A DNA stretch of 11,886 bases from CAKZRD01 sp038886595 (GTDB lineage Archaea; Nanobdellota; Nanobdellia; Pacearchaeales; GW2011-AR1), in NCBI GenBank assembly GCA_038886595.1, contig JAWALV010000016.1, positions 1-11,886 on the forward strand. Reading direction: 5' to 3'. Of this stretch, positions 1 to 7,463 are shown in pieces. Positions within the stretch are counted from its first letter, which is position 1. Each line of letters begins with the position of its first letter. Both the position numbers and the translations under genes were made by a program. The notes beneath the pieces were generated by a model. It searched no databases, had not been told where the DNA came from, and was given only the letters and a program-made list of their open reading frames with translations.

Positions 1-34
1 AAAAGAAACAAATATAAGAATATAAAACAATATA

Positions 35-42
35 TTTATAAA
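35..42 (+). promoter_or_regulatory. TATA-like box for the surface-protein gene
   Basis: The octamer TTTATAAA is centred about 25 nt in front of the ATG at 64, the spacing of an archaeal TATA box to its transcription start. Transcription would therefore begin at or just before the start codon, giving a leaderless mRNA. No Shine-Dalgarno motif lies between box and ATG. Surrounding DNA is very A+T-rich, so the box alone is weak evidence; the repeated spacing at other genes in the window strengthens it. Confidence 0.5.
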
Positions 43-63
43 GAGATAAATTTTAATTTTTTT

Positions 64-900
64 ATGAAAAAAATTCTAATAATAATTTTAGTAAGTATAA
101 GTTTATTTAGTTTAATAAGTGCTTCAGATAGTTGCCAATTAAAATTATCTTTATTAAATCAGGAACCATATCCTGCCGTTCCAGGAGATTATGTAAAAAT
201 AGTTTTTAATGTCAATGGAATTCAATCAAGAGAATGTGGTGAAGTCTCTCTCCAACTAATGGAAAAGTATCCTTTAGTTTTTGATCCTGGTTTTAACCCA
301 ATAAAAACAATTGATTCTGGAACATTTGCAAGAGGTTTTTCAAACAATTGGATAGTTCCATATAAGATAAGAATAGATAAAGACGCTATCGATGGAGATG
401 CCGAAATAGAAGTTTCTTATTCAACAAGAGGTCAAAAAGATTTTAAGATTTCTCAAAATTTTAAAATAAAAATAGAAGAAGTAAAAGCAGATTTTGATGT
501 TTTTGTAAAAAATTATGATTATTCCACAAAAAGATTAACACTAGAAGTGATAAATTTAGGAAAAAAAGATGTCTATTCATTAACATTAACAATTCCTCAA
601 CAAGAAAATATAAAGGTTTTGGGAGGAAATAAAAATATTCTAGGAGATATAGATTCAAAAGATTATACCTCAACAGATTTCTATGCTAATCCTAAAAACG
701 GAAAAATAAAAGTTTTAATAGAATATATTGATATTATTGGTGAAAGAAGATCTTTAGAAAAAGAAATAGAATTTAATTCATATCTTTTTGAACATACAAT
801 TAAAAAAGAAAGATCTATTAATAATTACTATATCATTGGGGCAATTTCTATTTTATTTTTTTTTGTATTATTTCTTTATAAAAGAAAAAAGAAAAAATAA
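64..900 (+). CDS. Secreted surface protein with C-terminal membrane anchor (COG1361-like)
   Basis: 278 residues. Residues 1-20 form a signal peptide (MKK, then a hydrophobic run ending ISA before SDSCQL). The middle is beta-rich. The N-terminal part has the phrase EPYPAVPGDYVKIVFNV, typical of archaeal COG1361-type Ig-like/CARDB-like surface domains; a second beta domain around residues 140-235 repeats the pattern (ADFDVFVKNYDYS, LEVINLGKKDVYSLTL). A single transmembrane helix at about 254-272 is followed by a Lys/Arg-rich tail, so most of the protein should sit outside the cell. The ATG is chosen because it begins the signal peptide and has a TATA-like box at leaderless distance. Proteins of this design often accompany MacB-type ABC permeases, and such permeases lie nearby at 2037-4435 on the other strand. 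A T-run at 913-919 may end transcription. The precise role is unknown. Confidence 0.8.
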   Translation: MKKILIIILVSISLFSLISASDSCQLKLSLLNQEPYPAVPGDYVKIVFNVNGIQSRECGEVSLQLMEKYPLVFDPGFNPIKTIDSGTFARGFSNNWIVPYKIRIDKDAIDGDAEIEVSYSTRGQKDFKISQNFKIKIEEVKADFDVFVKNYDYSTKRLTLEVINLGKKDVYSLTLTIPQQENIKVLGGNKNILGDIDSKDYTSTDFYANPKNGKIKVLIEYIDIIGERRSLEKEIEFNSYLFEHTIKKERSINNYYIIGAISILFFFVLFLYKRKKKK

Positions 901-943
901 TTCTTTAAAAAGTTTTTTTAAAGGTAGAATTTTATAAAAAAAG

Positions 944-2035
944 ATGAGAAAAAAAATACTTTTAGCTATGTCGGGAGGAGTTGATTCTAGCGTAGCTGCT
1001 TTAATATTAAAAAGAAAAGGTTTTGAAGTGATAGGTGTTTTTTTAAAAATGTGGTCAAATGAAGATGAATTAAATAATTGTAATTGGATAGAGGATAGAA
1101 AAACTGCATTTAAAATAGCAGCAAAAATAGAAATACCTCTTTTGACTTATGATTTTGAGAGTTTATATAAAGAGGAAGTGATAAAAGAAATGTTTGAAAA
1201 TTATCGAAAAGGAATAACTCCAAATCCTGATATAGATTGTAATAAGAAAATAAAATTTCCTTTACTTCTGAAATTGTCTAAAAAATTAAAATGTGATTAT
1301 ATAAGTACTGGACATTATATAAGAATAAAAAAAGACAAACAAAAAAAATTAATTCATGTGTATCGGGCTTTAGATGAAAAAAAAGATCAAAGTTATTTTC
1401 TTTATAAATTAGACCAAAAAACATTAACTAAGTGTTTGTTTCCAATAGGAGATTTAAAAAAAGAAGAAGTTAGAAAAATTGCTAAAAAACAAGGTTTTGA
1501 GAATTATAACAAAAAAGGAACTGTAGGAATATGTTTTATAGGAAAAATAAATTTTAAGAAATTTTTAGAAACGAAGATTAAAAATAAAAGAGGTGAGATA
1601 AAAGACCCTGAAGGAAAAACTATCGGCTACCATGATGGTGTTTTCTATTATACAATAGGTCAAAGGTTAGGAGGAAGATTAGGAGATGTTTTTATTAAAA
1701 AAGAAAAAGGTATTATGAAGAGATGGTATGTAGCTAGAAAAGATATAGAAAAAAATGAGATAATAGCAGCTCCAGATGGACACCCTCTTTTATTTAAAAA
1801 ATTCATAAAATTAAAAGAAGTTCATTGGATTTCAGAGAAACCAAATCTAAATGATAATTTTCACGTAAGAATAAGGCAGCAAGGAGAATTATTGAATGCG
1901 AAGATAGTTAAAAATAAAGAAGATTTTATTATAGAACTGGAAGAACCTGCTTTTGGAGTTAGTCCTGGTCAAAGTGCAGTCATTTATGAAAAAAAAACAA
2001 AGAAGGTTTTTGGGGGAGGGATTATTTTAAGCTAA
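944..2035 (+). CDS. mnmA: tRNA-specific 2-thiouridylase MnmA (TrmU)
   Basis: 363 residues, the full length of bacterial MnmA, which thiolates U34 of tRNA-Lys, -Glu and -Gln using ATP and a persulfide donor. The N-terminal PP-loop SGGVDSS (10-16) binds ATP. The first catalytic cysteine is C99 in TPNPDIDCN, the second C197 in GICFIG; both are present, as are the DQSYFLY motif (148-154) and the YTIGQR motif of the central domain, followed by the C-terminal beta-barrel with FGVSPGQSAV. The enzyme should therefore be active. Most archaea make s2U34 with the NcsA/Ncs6 route, so MnmA here points to bacterial ancestry, as seen in several DPANN lineages. No Shine-Dalgarno precedes the ATG; a weak TTTTTTTAAAGG element at about 913-924 could act as TATA box. 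The stop is one base from the convergent permease stop. Confidence 0.95.
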   Translation: MRKKILLAMSGGVDSSVAALILKRKGFEVIGVFLKMWSNEDELNNCNWIEDRKTAFKIAAKIEIPLLTYDFESLYKEEVIKEMFENYRKGITPNPDIDCNKKIKFPLLLKLSKKLKCDYISTGHYIRIKKDKQKKLIHVYRALDEKKDQSYFLYKLDQKTLTKCLFPIGDLKKEEVRKIAKKQGFENYNKKGTVGICFIGKINFKKFLETKIKNKRGEIKDPEGKTIGYHDGVFYYTIGQRLGGRLGDVFIKKEKGIMKRWYVARKDIEKNEIIAAPDGHPLLFKKFIKLKEVHWISEKPNLNDNFHVRIRQQGELLNAKIVKNKEDFIIELEEPAFGVSPGQSAVIYEKKTKKVFGGGIILS

Positions 2036-2036
2036 T

Positions 2037-3245
2037 TTATTCATACCTCAAGGCATTTACAGGATTGATTTTTGATGCTCTTAAAGCTGGAAGAACTCCA
2101 GAAATTGCTCCTGTTAAGGTCGCAAATAAGACGCAACCTAAAAAAAGCCAAAAAGAAAAAAAAGGTTTTAGAAAAACCCAACCTAAATTTTTCAGAATTT
2201 CTCCACCAATATAACTTAAACCCCAACCAAAAAAAACTCCTAATATTCCAGCTATAAAACCTATAAGCGCAGATTCAAATAAGAAAATAGATAAAATCTC
2301 AAAATTTTTCGCTCCGACTGATTTCATTACACCTATTTCTTTGTATCTTTCTAAAACAGAAGTTATCATTGTATTTGAAGTATTTATCGCTGAAACTAAA
2401 ACAGAAACTAGAGCAATTAAAATTACAAAACCAATTATTATATTTAAAACAGAAGTATAAGTTTTTATTAAATCATCGAAAGTTTGCACAAAAAAAGTTT
2501 CTTCTCCTTTTTTTTGGTCTTTTTCTCTTCTTAGAGAATCCTCTATTTTTTCTTTAACGGAATATATTTGGTTTAAATCTGCTTTAACTATAATCCATCC
2601 ATAGCCAGTTGAATTTGGGAAAATGTCGTTAAAATAATCAAGAGCAATATAGATTTGAGAGTCGTCTTGAGGGTTTCCTACTTCTTTTAAAAAGCCAACT
2701 ATTTGCATTTTTTCACTATTAATTTTTATTTTTTGGTTTATTTCATATTTTTTTGGAAAAATTTTATTGTCGATCATGAAATTATAACCTAAAAGAACTT
2801 TTTTCTTCTCTCCTTTTTGAAGAAATCGTCCTTTTTCTATTTCTATATTTGAAACCTCAAAAATCAGTGGTTTTTCTGGTTGATAACCTAAAATAAAAGA
2901 AAATTTTTTCTCGTTTCCTTGTAAAACCTCTGCTACACCAAACTTTAATGGAGAAACTTCTTTCACCCCAGAAATTCTTTCTATTAATTTAACATCTTTA
3001 TCTGTCAATTGAACATTTCTATTAAAAAGTCCTATAGCTCCAAAACCTTTAGGTTGAACAACTAGTTTATCTGCTGAAGAACTAGAAGCCAATTGGTTTA
3101 TATAGTTATAAAGACCAAGACCAAAACTAACAAAAATGAAAATTGTTGTTATGCCGATTAAAATAGATAAAGAAGTCAAAAAAGTTCTAATTTTTCTTCT
3201 TTTTAGATTTCTCAAAACATAAATGATATTTTCTCTTGACATCAT
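2037..3245 (-). CDS. MacB/FtsX-type ABC transporter permease (second of pair)
   Basis: 402 residues with the MacB architecture: a cytoplasmic N-terminus (NLKRRKIRTFLTSLSILIG), a first membrane helix at about 19-45, a roughly 220-residue extracytoplasmic MacB-PCD domain, then three C-terminal helices forming the FtsX domain. The signature SNTMITSVLERYKEIGVMKSVGA follows TM2, and the protein ends PALRASKINPVNALRYE, the typical FtsX close. Such subunits pair with a cytoplasmic ATPase and usually act as mechanotransmitters for export or envelope remodelling rather than classical import. The gene overlaps the upstream permease: GAATGATG contains that gene's TGA and two candidate ATGs, at 3245 and 3242. 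Co-translation and a heterodimeric transporter are inferred. The substrate is unknown. No ABC ATPase is encoded in the window. Confidence 0.9.
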   Translation of the reverse strand: MMSRENIIYVLRNLKRRKIRTFLTSLSILIGITTIFIFVSFGLGLYNYINQLASSSSADKLVVQPKGFGAIGLFNRNVQLTDKDVKLIERISGVKEVSPLKFGVAEVLQGNEKKFSFILGYQPEKPLIFEVSNIEIEKGRFLQKGEKKKVLLGYNFMIDNKIFPKKYEINQKIKINSEKMQIVGFLKEVGNPQDDSQIYIALDYFNDIFPNSTGYGWIIVKADLNQIYSVKEKIEDSLRREKDQKKGEETFFVQTFDDLIKTYTSVLNIIIGFVILIALVSVLVSAINTSNTMITSVLERYKEIGVMKSVGAKNFEILSIFLFESALIGFIAGILGVFFGWGLSYIGGEILKNLGWVFLKPFFSFWLFLGCVLFATLTGAISGVLPALRASKINPVNALRYE

Positions 3246-4435
3246 TCTCTTAAAGTTTCTATTGGTTTTAATTTTGAAGCTTGTAAAGCAGGTATAGTTC
3301 CTGCAAGAGCGCCGATTAAAAAACTTGATAAAAGAGAAATAAAAATTAATAAAAAATCTATATTTAAAGGAATTTCCGTATTAATAAAATTTTGTAAACC
3401 TATAATTCCAAAATAAGCAAAAATTATCCCGAAAATTATACCTAATAAACCTCCTATAAAACCAAGAAAACCAGACTCAATTAAAAACAAAAGAAAAATT
3501 TGGCTATTTTTAGCACCTATCGATTTCATTATTCCTATATCCTTTCTTCTTTCTAAAACAGAAGTCGTCATTGTATTAGTTATGCCGATAATTCCGACTA
3601 TTATAGAAATAGAAGCAATGATAACAACAAAAATTTTTACCCCATTCAATATAGAATTTATTGTTGAAAGAGTTGCCTTTGGTGTTGAAACCTCAAAATC
3701 TTCTTGACCGATTTTGACTTCTCTAATTTTTCTTAAATTTTTTTCTATGTTTTCTTTAACTTTATCAATTTGATCAGAAGAATAAGGTTTAACTGCAATA
3801 ACATTTATGCTTCTATCCTCGGAAATTTTTTCTAAATCTTTTTCTGAAAGAAAAATAACTCCGTCTAAAGTAAAACTTCCTTTTCTTTTTAAAATTCCTA
3901 CTACTTCAAAAATCTCGCCATTTAATTTAATTTTTGAAGAAGGAGTTATTCCTTTATCTTTAAAAAAATTATAACCTAATAAAGCTTTTTTTGTTTCTTT
4001 TCCCAAGAGAAATCTGCCTTGTTCAATCTGTAAGTCTAGTATTTCATATAGAAATTTATCTTCGTCTTCTGGAACACTTGTTAAAAAAACATTTTCTTTT
4101 TTTTCTTTATATTCCAAAGTTGCGCTTCTTATATATCTTTTAATAGCTTTTTCCACGCCAGAAGTTTTTTTTATTTCCTCGAAATCTTTTTCTATTAAAG
4201 GGTTTGCGACGGCAAAACCTGGCGGTCCAAAAGCATTTATTCCTCCTGCCCTAACCGAAATAATTTCTGTTGAAGAAATGCCGAACTGACTTGTTATTGC
4301 TAACCTTAAACCAGTTCCTAAAAGAAATAAGGAAACAACTAATGAAACACCAATAACTATTCCTAATAAAGTTAACCAGCTTCTTGTTCCTCGGTGCTTT
4401 AAACTCTTGAAAGAAAAAACAAAATAATTTTTCAT
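3242..4435 (-). CDS. MacB/FtsX-type ABC transporter permease (first of pair)
   Basis: 397 residues with the same layout as its downstream partner: N-terminal SLKHRGTRSWLTLLGIVIG leading into TM1 (about 19-42), an extracytoplasmic MacB-PCD domain (about 45-255) and three C-terminal helices (about 268-295, 315-345, 355-385). The FtsX signature TNTMTTSVLERRKDIGIMKSIGA and the C-terminal PALQASKLKPIETLRE are clear. It is the first gene of a two-gene operon; a TATA-like box about 26 nt upstream of its ATG fits a leaderless start. The two permeases differ enough to be distinct paralogues and probably form a heterodimer. The ATP-binding subunit must be encoded elsewhere. Family assignment is firm; cargo is not predictable. 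Confidence 0.9.
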   Translation of the reverse strand: MKNYFVFSFKSLKHRGTRSWLTLLGIVIGVSLVVSLFLLGTGLRLAITSQFGISSTEIISVRAGGINAFGPPGFAVANPLIEKDFEEIKKTSGVEKAIKRYIRSATLEYKEKKENVFLTSVPEDEDKFLYEILDLQIEQGRFLLGKETKKALLGYNFFKDKGITPSSKIKLNGEIFEVVGILKRKGSFTLDGVIFLSEKDLEKISEDRSINVIAVKPYSSDQIDKVKENIEKNLRKIREVKIGQEDFEVSTPKATLSTINSILNGVKIFVVIIASISIIVGIIGITNTMTTSVLERRKDIGIMKSIGAKNSQIFLLFLIESGFLGFIGGLLGIIFGIIFAYFGIIGLQNFINTEIPLNIDFLLIFISLLSSFLIGALAGTIPALQASKLKPIETLRE

Positions 4436-4454
4436 TCTTTTAATTCAAAAATTA

Positions 4455-4466
4455 TTTTTATATATC
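4455..4466 (-). promoter_or_regulatory. TATA-like box for the permease operon
   Basis: On the minus strand this reads GATATATAAAAA, one of the better TATA matches in the window. Its centre is about 26 nt upstream of the permease ATG at 4435, so transcription should begin at the start codon. It lies in a 123-bp divergent gap shared with the plus-strand gene at 4559. Confidence 0.5.
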
Positions 4467-4528
4467 TTTTGTTTTATTAATTTTTTTTAAAAAAAATATT
4501 TTGTATAAACTTTATAGTTAAAACAAGG

Positions 4529-4538
4529 TTTTTTAAAG
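4529..4538 (+). promoter_or_regulatory. Weak TATA-like box for the 4559-5430 gene pair
   Basis: TTTTTTAAAG is centred about 26 nt before the ATG at 4559, the same spacing as at other genes here. The sequence is a poor TATA match and could be chance in such A+T-rich DNA. No Shine-Dalgarno is present in front of the ATG. Confidence 0.3.
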
Positions 4539-4558
4539 AGAAATAAAAATTATAAATT

Positions 4559-4987
4559 ATGGGAATTTTTAGTATGTTTGAAAAAAAAGAAGAAAAAAAA
4601 GATTCGGCTCCTTCATTACCCTCAATTCCTTCAATAGAAAAAGAAATTTCTTTTAAAGAAAAATCAGAAACAGAGAGATATACTCTTCCTCAAAAAAATA
4701 TTATTGAAGATAATCTTTCCTCTGAACAAAAATTTCCTACAACGTTGAAAGAATTTGGAGAATCAAAAGATAAAGCCCCTTTCTTTGTTAGAATAGACAA
4801 ATTTAACGATGCTAGGGAAAATTTAAGAATGGTTTCTAAAAGATTGAAAGAAATGGATAAGGTACTTGAAAAAATACAAGAAGTTAAAATGAGAGAAGAC
4901 GAAGAACTTGCTGCTTGGAAAGAAGAAATGAAACTAATAAGAGAAAATCTAACAAAAATAGATGAAGATATATTCAGCAAGTTATGA
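4559..4987 (+). CDS. Conserved-looking coiled-coil protein of unknown function
   Basis: 142 residues. The first 10 or so (MGIFSMFEKKEE) form a short amphipathic segment; residues 15-70 are polar, Ser/Pro/Glu-rich and probably disordered; residues 74-142 begin with PFFVRIDKFNDARENL and continue as a long charged helix with coiled-coil heptads (MVSKRLKEMDKVLEKIQEVKMREDEELAAWKEEMKLIRENL, given here as helix content only). This 'short motif, linker, F-V-R-I-D plus helix' layout resembles small proteins I associate with DPANN archaea, for which I know no function. It has no signal peptide or membrane helix, so it should be cytoplasmic. It overlaps the next gene by four bases (ATGA), indicating translational coupling. 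A structural or adaptor role is conceivable but not shown. Confidence 0.7.
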   Translation: MGIFSMFEKKEEKKDSAPSLPSIPSIEKEISFKEKSETERYTLPQKNIIEDNLSSEQKFPTTLKEFGESKDKAPFFVRIDKFNDARENLRMVSKRLKEMDKVLEKIQEVKMREDEELAAWKEEMKLIRENLTKIDEDIFSKL

Positions 4988-5430
4988 TCTATATGGCAAA
5001 AATAAAAGATTCTAAGATAAAAAAAACAAACAATATATATTTACCCGTTTCTTCTGAAAGATATAAAAAAAATAAAATATTAATGCTTAAAATAATGCTT
5101 TCTCTAATAGAATGTACAAAAAGAATTGAAAAAGTTAGAAATTTAAAAAAGGAAAAAGCGTTGCTTATAGAAGAGTTAAGAAAACTTCTAAAAGATTCGC
5201 ACCATGAAACAAATAACTTAAACGAAGATTTGCCTATAGTAGATAATAAAATAGAAACAAAAAGAATAAGAATAGTAAAAAAAATAAATATAGAAAAAGA
5301 ATTATCTATAGAAAACGGAATTGGAACAAAAATTGTAAAAAATAAGAAAATAGAAAAATTATCTGGATTAGATAAAGAATTAGAAGAGATAAAATTATCG
5401 CTTGCGAGATTAAATGAAGAAGAAATTTAA
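4984..5430 (+). CDS. Charged helical protein, partner of the preceding gene
   Basis: 148 residues from the ATG that overlaps the upstream stop; an in-frame ATG at 4993 (MAKIKDSK) is an equally good start. The protein is Lys/Glu/Ile-rich. Residues about 28-72 and 125-148 (LDKELEEIKLSLARLNEEEI) are predicted long helices with coiled-coil character; the middle is polar and low in complexity (RIRIVKKINIEKELSIEN). No recognisable domain, signal peptide or membrane segment is visible. The four-base overlap with the coiled-coil gene before it suggests the two proteins are made together and may bind each other. A T6 run at 5431-5436 directly after the stop may end transcription before the convergent histone gene. 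Function unknown; the reading frame is judged real by length, codon use and coupling. Confidence 0.6.
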   Translation: MIYMAKIKDSKIKKTNNIYLPVSSERYKKNKILMLKIMLSLIECTKRIEKVRNLKKEKALLIEELRKLLKDSHHETNNLNEDLPIVDNKIETKRIRIVKKINIEKELSIENGIGTKIVKNKKIEKLSGLDKELEEIKLSLARLNEEEI

Positions 5431-5440
5431 TTTTTTGAAA

Positions 5441-5602
5441 TTACAAATCCCTAGCCAGTAAAGTTCTTCTTGAATTTTCTTTTGCACGTTTTTCTGCTTT
5501 TCTAACTAAATTTTCAACTTCTTTTTCTAATTCGTTTAAAAATTCTTCTGAAACTTGTAATTCTGAAATTTCTCTAATTTTTGATTTATTTATTAGAGAC
5601 AT
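5441..5602 (-). CDS. Miniature histone-fold DNA-binding protein (53 aa)
   Basis: A 53-residue protein starting MSLINKSKIREISELQVSEE and ending RRTLLARDL. It follows the short archaeal histone-fold pattern of DUF1931-type proteins: an N-terminal helix with KSKIRE, a V-S-E-E-F-L turn, one long central helix (about residues 18-45, NELEKEVENLVRKAEKRAKE) and the loop R-R-T-L-L-A-R-D-L, equivalent to the GRKTIKAEDI loop 2 of canonical archaeal histones. The chain stops there, so the third helix is nearly absent. It would dimerise and bind DNA. The ATG lies one base after the lysS stop (TAA-G-ATG), so it must be read from the lysS transcript; there is no Shine-Dalgarno. The gene is short enough to be missed by length cut-offs. 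Family is recognised from the pattern, not from a search. Confidence 0.8.
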   Translation of the reverse strand: MSLINKSKIREISELQVSEEFLNELEKEVENLVRKAEKRAKENSRRTLLARDL

Positions 5603-5603
5603 C

Positions 5604-7097
5604 TTAATTTTTTGATTCTTTTTTATTTTCTATTTCTGGTTTCATGAAAGGGAACATTATGACATCTCTTATTGTCTCTGAATCCGTAAGCAGCATCATC
5701 AATCTTTCAATTCCAATACCTACGCCGCAAGCAGGTGGCAACCCATATTTTAATGCTGTAACAAAATCTCTATCTGTCGGCATTGCCTCTTCGTTGCCTT
5801 TTTCTCTTTCTCTTTCTTGTTCATTAAAAGACTCTTCTTGTATAAAAGGATCGCTTAACTCTGAATAAGCTCTTCCCACTTCTAAACCGCCGATAAACGG
5901 TTGAAATATTTCTGCTTTTGTTGGATCTTTTTTGCATGGTTTTGCCAATGGGGCCAATTCTATTGGATAATCAATTAAAAAAGTTGGTTGAATAAGCTTT
6001 TCTCTAAATAATTTCATCAACTCATCGGCGATATTGCCTTTTGTAACTTTAGTTTCATCAATGCCGTGCTTTCTTGCTATTTCTCTAGCTTCTTCTTCGG
6101 TTTTTATTTTTGATATATCTATATTAAGATATTTTTTTATTGCTTCTTCTAAAGTTAGGGTTTGCCATTTTGTCAAATCTATTTTATGTCCCTTATATTC
6201 TATAGTCGTTTTACCGAATACTTTTTCAGTAACAAAAATCATAAACTCTTTGAACAATTTCATTCCATCTGTGTAGTCTGCATTTTCTTGATACCATTCT
6301 ATTGTCATATGTTCTGGATTATGGTTTTTATCAACACCTTCGTTTCTAAATTTTTTTGTTATTTCATAAACACTTCCCATCCCGCCTACCATTGCTTTTT
6401 TTAAGTAAAGTTCTGGCGCAATAGAAAGAAAAACATCACTATCAAAAGCATCACAATGCGTTTTAAAGGGCTTAGCTGCTGCTCCCCCATAAATTGGCTG
6501 TAACAAAGGAGTCTCAACCTCTGTAAATCCTTTTATTTTCATAAATTCTCTAATCGCCTCCATGACTTTTGCTCTTATTTGAAAAATTTTTCTTGATTTT
6601 TCGTTGATTAGCAAATCCAAGTATCTTTTTCTGTATCTTTCTTCTTTGTCTTTCAAACCATAAAATTCCTGAGGTATGGGAAAAATTGATTTTGTCAAAA
6701 GCACAATATCTTCGACCAATACTGAGAGCTCGCCTGTTTTTGTTTTGAAAACAATTCCTTTAATTCCAACAATATCTCCGCTGTCTAAATATTTTTCAAA
6801 AAATCTAATTTTTTCTTCTGGAGTTTTTCCATCCTGAATAACTGCCTGCAATGTTGAAGAGTAATCCTGTAACTTTAAAAAAGAAATTTTTCCCAGATTC
6901 CTTATGCTCATAACTCTGCCAGAAACAGAAACCTTTTCTTTTGTTTCTTCATTATTATTTAAACTTGAAAATTTTTCTCTTATTTGGAGGAGATTGTGCG
7001 TTGTATCATAACGATAATTATAAGGAAGAATCCCTTCTTTCTTCATTTTTTCAATTTTTTCTATTCTTGCTTTAACAATCTCTTCTTCTCTTGCCAT
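5604..7097 (-). CDS. lysS: Lysyl-tRNA synthetase, class II
   Basis: 497 residues, the usual length of bacterial-type class II LysRS, which charges tRNA-Lys in the cytoplasm. An N-terminal helix (1-25) precedes the OB-fold anticodon domain (about 55-135, VSVSGRVMSIRNLGKISFLKL). The catalytic domain has motif 1 around 180-200 (MKIKGFTEVETPLLQP), motif 2 at 250-268 (FRNEGVDKNHNPEHMTIEW) and motif 3 at 458-484 (GVGIGIERLMMLL, RDVIMFPF). The lysine-site block GGLEVGRAYSELSDP (403-417) is present. Presence of the OB domain rules out the short EpmA/GenX paralogue. Many archaea use the unrelated class I LysRS, so class II suggests bacterial ancestry. It lies 37 bp downstream of the acylphosphatase gene and is followed by the histone gene; a weak TATA-like element at 7118-7128 could give it its own start. 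Confidence 0.96.
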   Translation of the reverse strand: MAREEEIVKARIEKIEKMKKEGILPYNYRYDTTHNLLQIREKFSSLNNNEETKEKVSVSGRVMSIRNLGKISFLKLQDYSSTLQAVIQDGKTPEEKIRFFEKYLDSGDIVGIKGIVFKTKTGELSVLVEDIVLLTKSIFPIPQEFYGLKDKEERYRKRYLDLLINEKSRKIFQIRAKVMEAIREFMKIKGFTEVETPLLQPIYGGAAAKPFKTHCDAFDSDVFLSIAPELYLKKAMVGGMGSVYEITKKFRNEGVDKNHNPEHMTIEWYQENADYTDGMKLFKEFMIFVTEKVFGKTTIEYKGHKIDLTKWQTLTLEEAIKKYLNIDISKIKTEEEAREIARKHGIDETKVTKGNIADELMKLFREKLIQPTFLIDYPIELAPLAKPCKKDPTKAEIFQPFIGGLEVGRAYSELSDPFIQEESFNEQEREREKGNEEAMPTDRDFVTALKYGLPPACGVGIGIERLMMLLTDSETIRDVIMFPFMKPEIENKKESKN

Positions 7098-7117
7098 AGA
7101 TTTTGAAAGAATTAGCC

Positions 7118-7128
7118 ATTTAAAAAAT
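7118..7128 (-). promoter_or_regulatory. Possible internal TATA-like box before lysS
   Basis: On the minus strand the element reads ATTTTTTAAAT, centred about 26 nt before the lysS ATG. It is a poor TATA match; lysS may instead be read through from the acylphosphatase gene. The common spacing is the only reason to list it. Confidence 0.25.
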
Positions 7129-7134
7129 TAGTGA

Positions 7135-7413
7135 TTAAAAACTCAATATTTTGAATTCTTTAAACTCCCCCGTCCATTTTTTTTCTTCTATTGAAACATT
7201 TTTAACAAGAGAATATTTTGGACCTTTTTTTGCCTCTTCAATAAGTTCTTTAATTTTTTCTTTTTCTCCTTCAACATAAATTTCAACATCCCCATTTTCT
7301 AAATTTCTAACAAAACCTTTAAGTCCTAATTTGTCCGCATTTTCCTTGATGAACTTTCTATAAAAAACTCCTTGGACGGTTCCAGAAACGATTATTTTGG
7401 TTGCTATCTTCAT
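7135..7413 (-). CDS. acyP: Acylphosphatase
   Basis: 92 residues, the standard size. The enzyme hydrolyses acyl phosphates such as carbamoyl phosphate or 1,3-bisphosphoglycerate in the cytoplasm. The phosphate-binding loop SGTVQGVFYR carries the catalytic Arg19, and GFVRNLENGDVEIYVEG carries the catalytic Asn37, both in canonical positions; the ferredoxin-like fold is complete. The ATG at 7413 begins the first beta strand and sits about 25 nt from a TATA-like box, so the message is probably leaderless. It is the first gene of a likely acyP-lysS-histone unit. No functional link between acylphosphatase and lysyl-tRNA synthetase is known to me; the grouping looks like genome compaction. Confidence 0.95.
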   Translation of the reverse strand: MKIATKIIVSGTVQGVFYRKFIKENADKLGLKGFVRNLENGDVEIYVEGEKEKIKELIEEAKKGPKYSLVKNVSIEEKKWTGEFKEFKILSF

Positions 7414-7433
7414 AAAAAAAGAAGTTTGATGTT

Positions 7434-7443
7434 GTTTTTATAG
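7434..7443 (-). promoter_or_regulatory. TATA-like box for acyP (possibly used in both directions)
   Basis: On the minus strand it reads CTATAAAAAC, centred about 25 nt before the acyP ATG. The plus-strand reading GTTTTTATAG is also TATA-like and would place a plus-strand start near 7463-7468, exactly where the G-rich hairpin region begins. Direction of use cannot be settled from sequence. Confidence 0.5.
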
Positions 7444-7463
7444 TTTTCTGAAGAGTGTGATTT

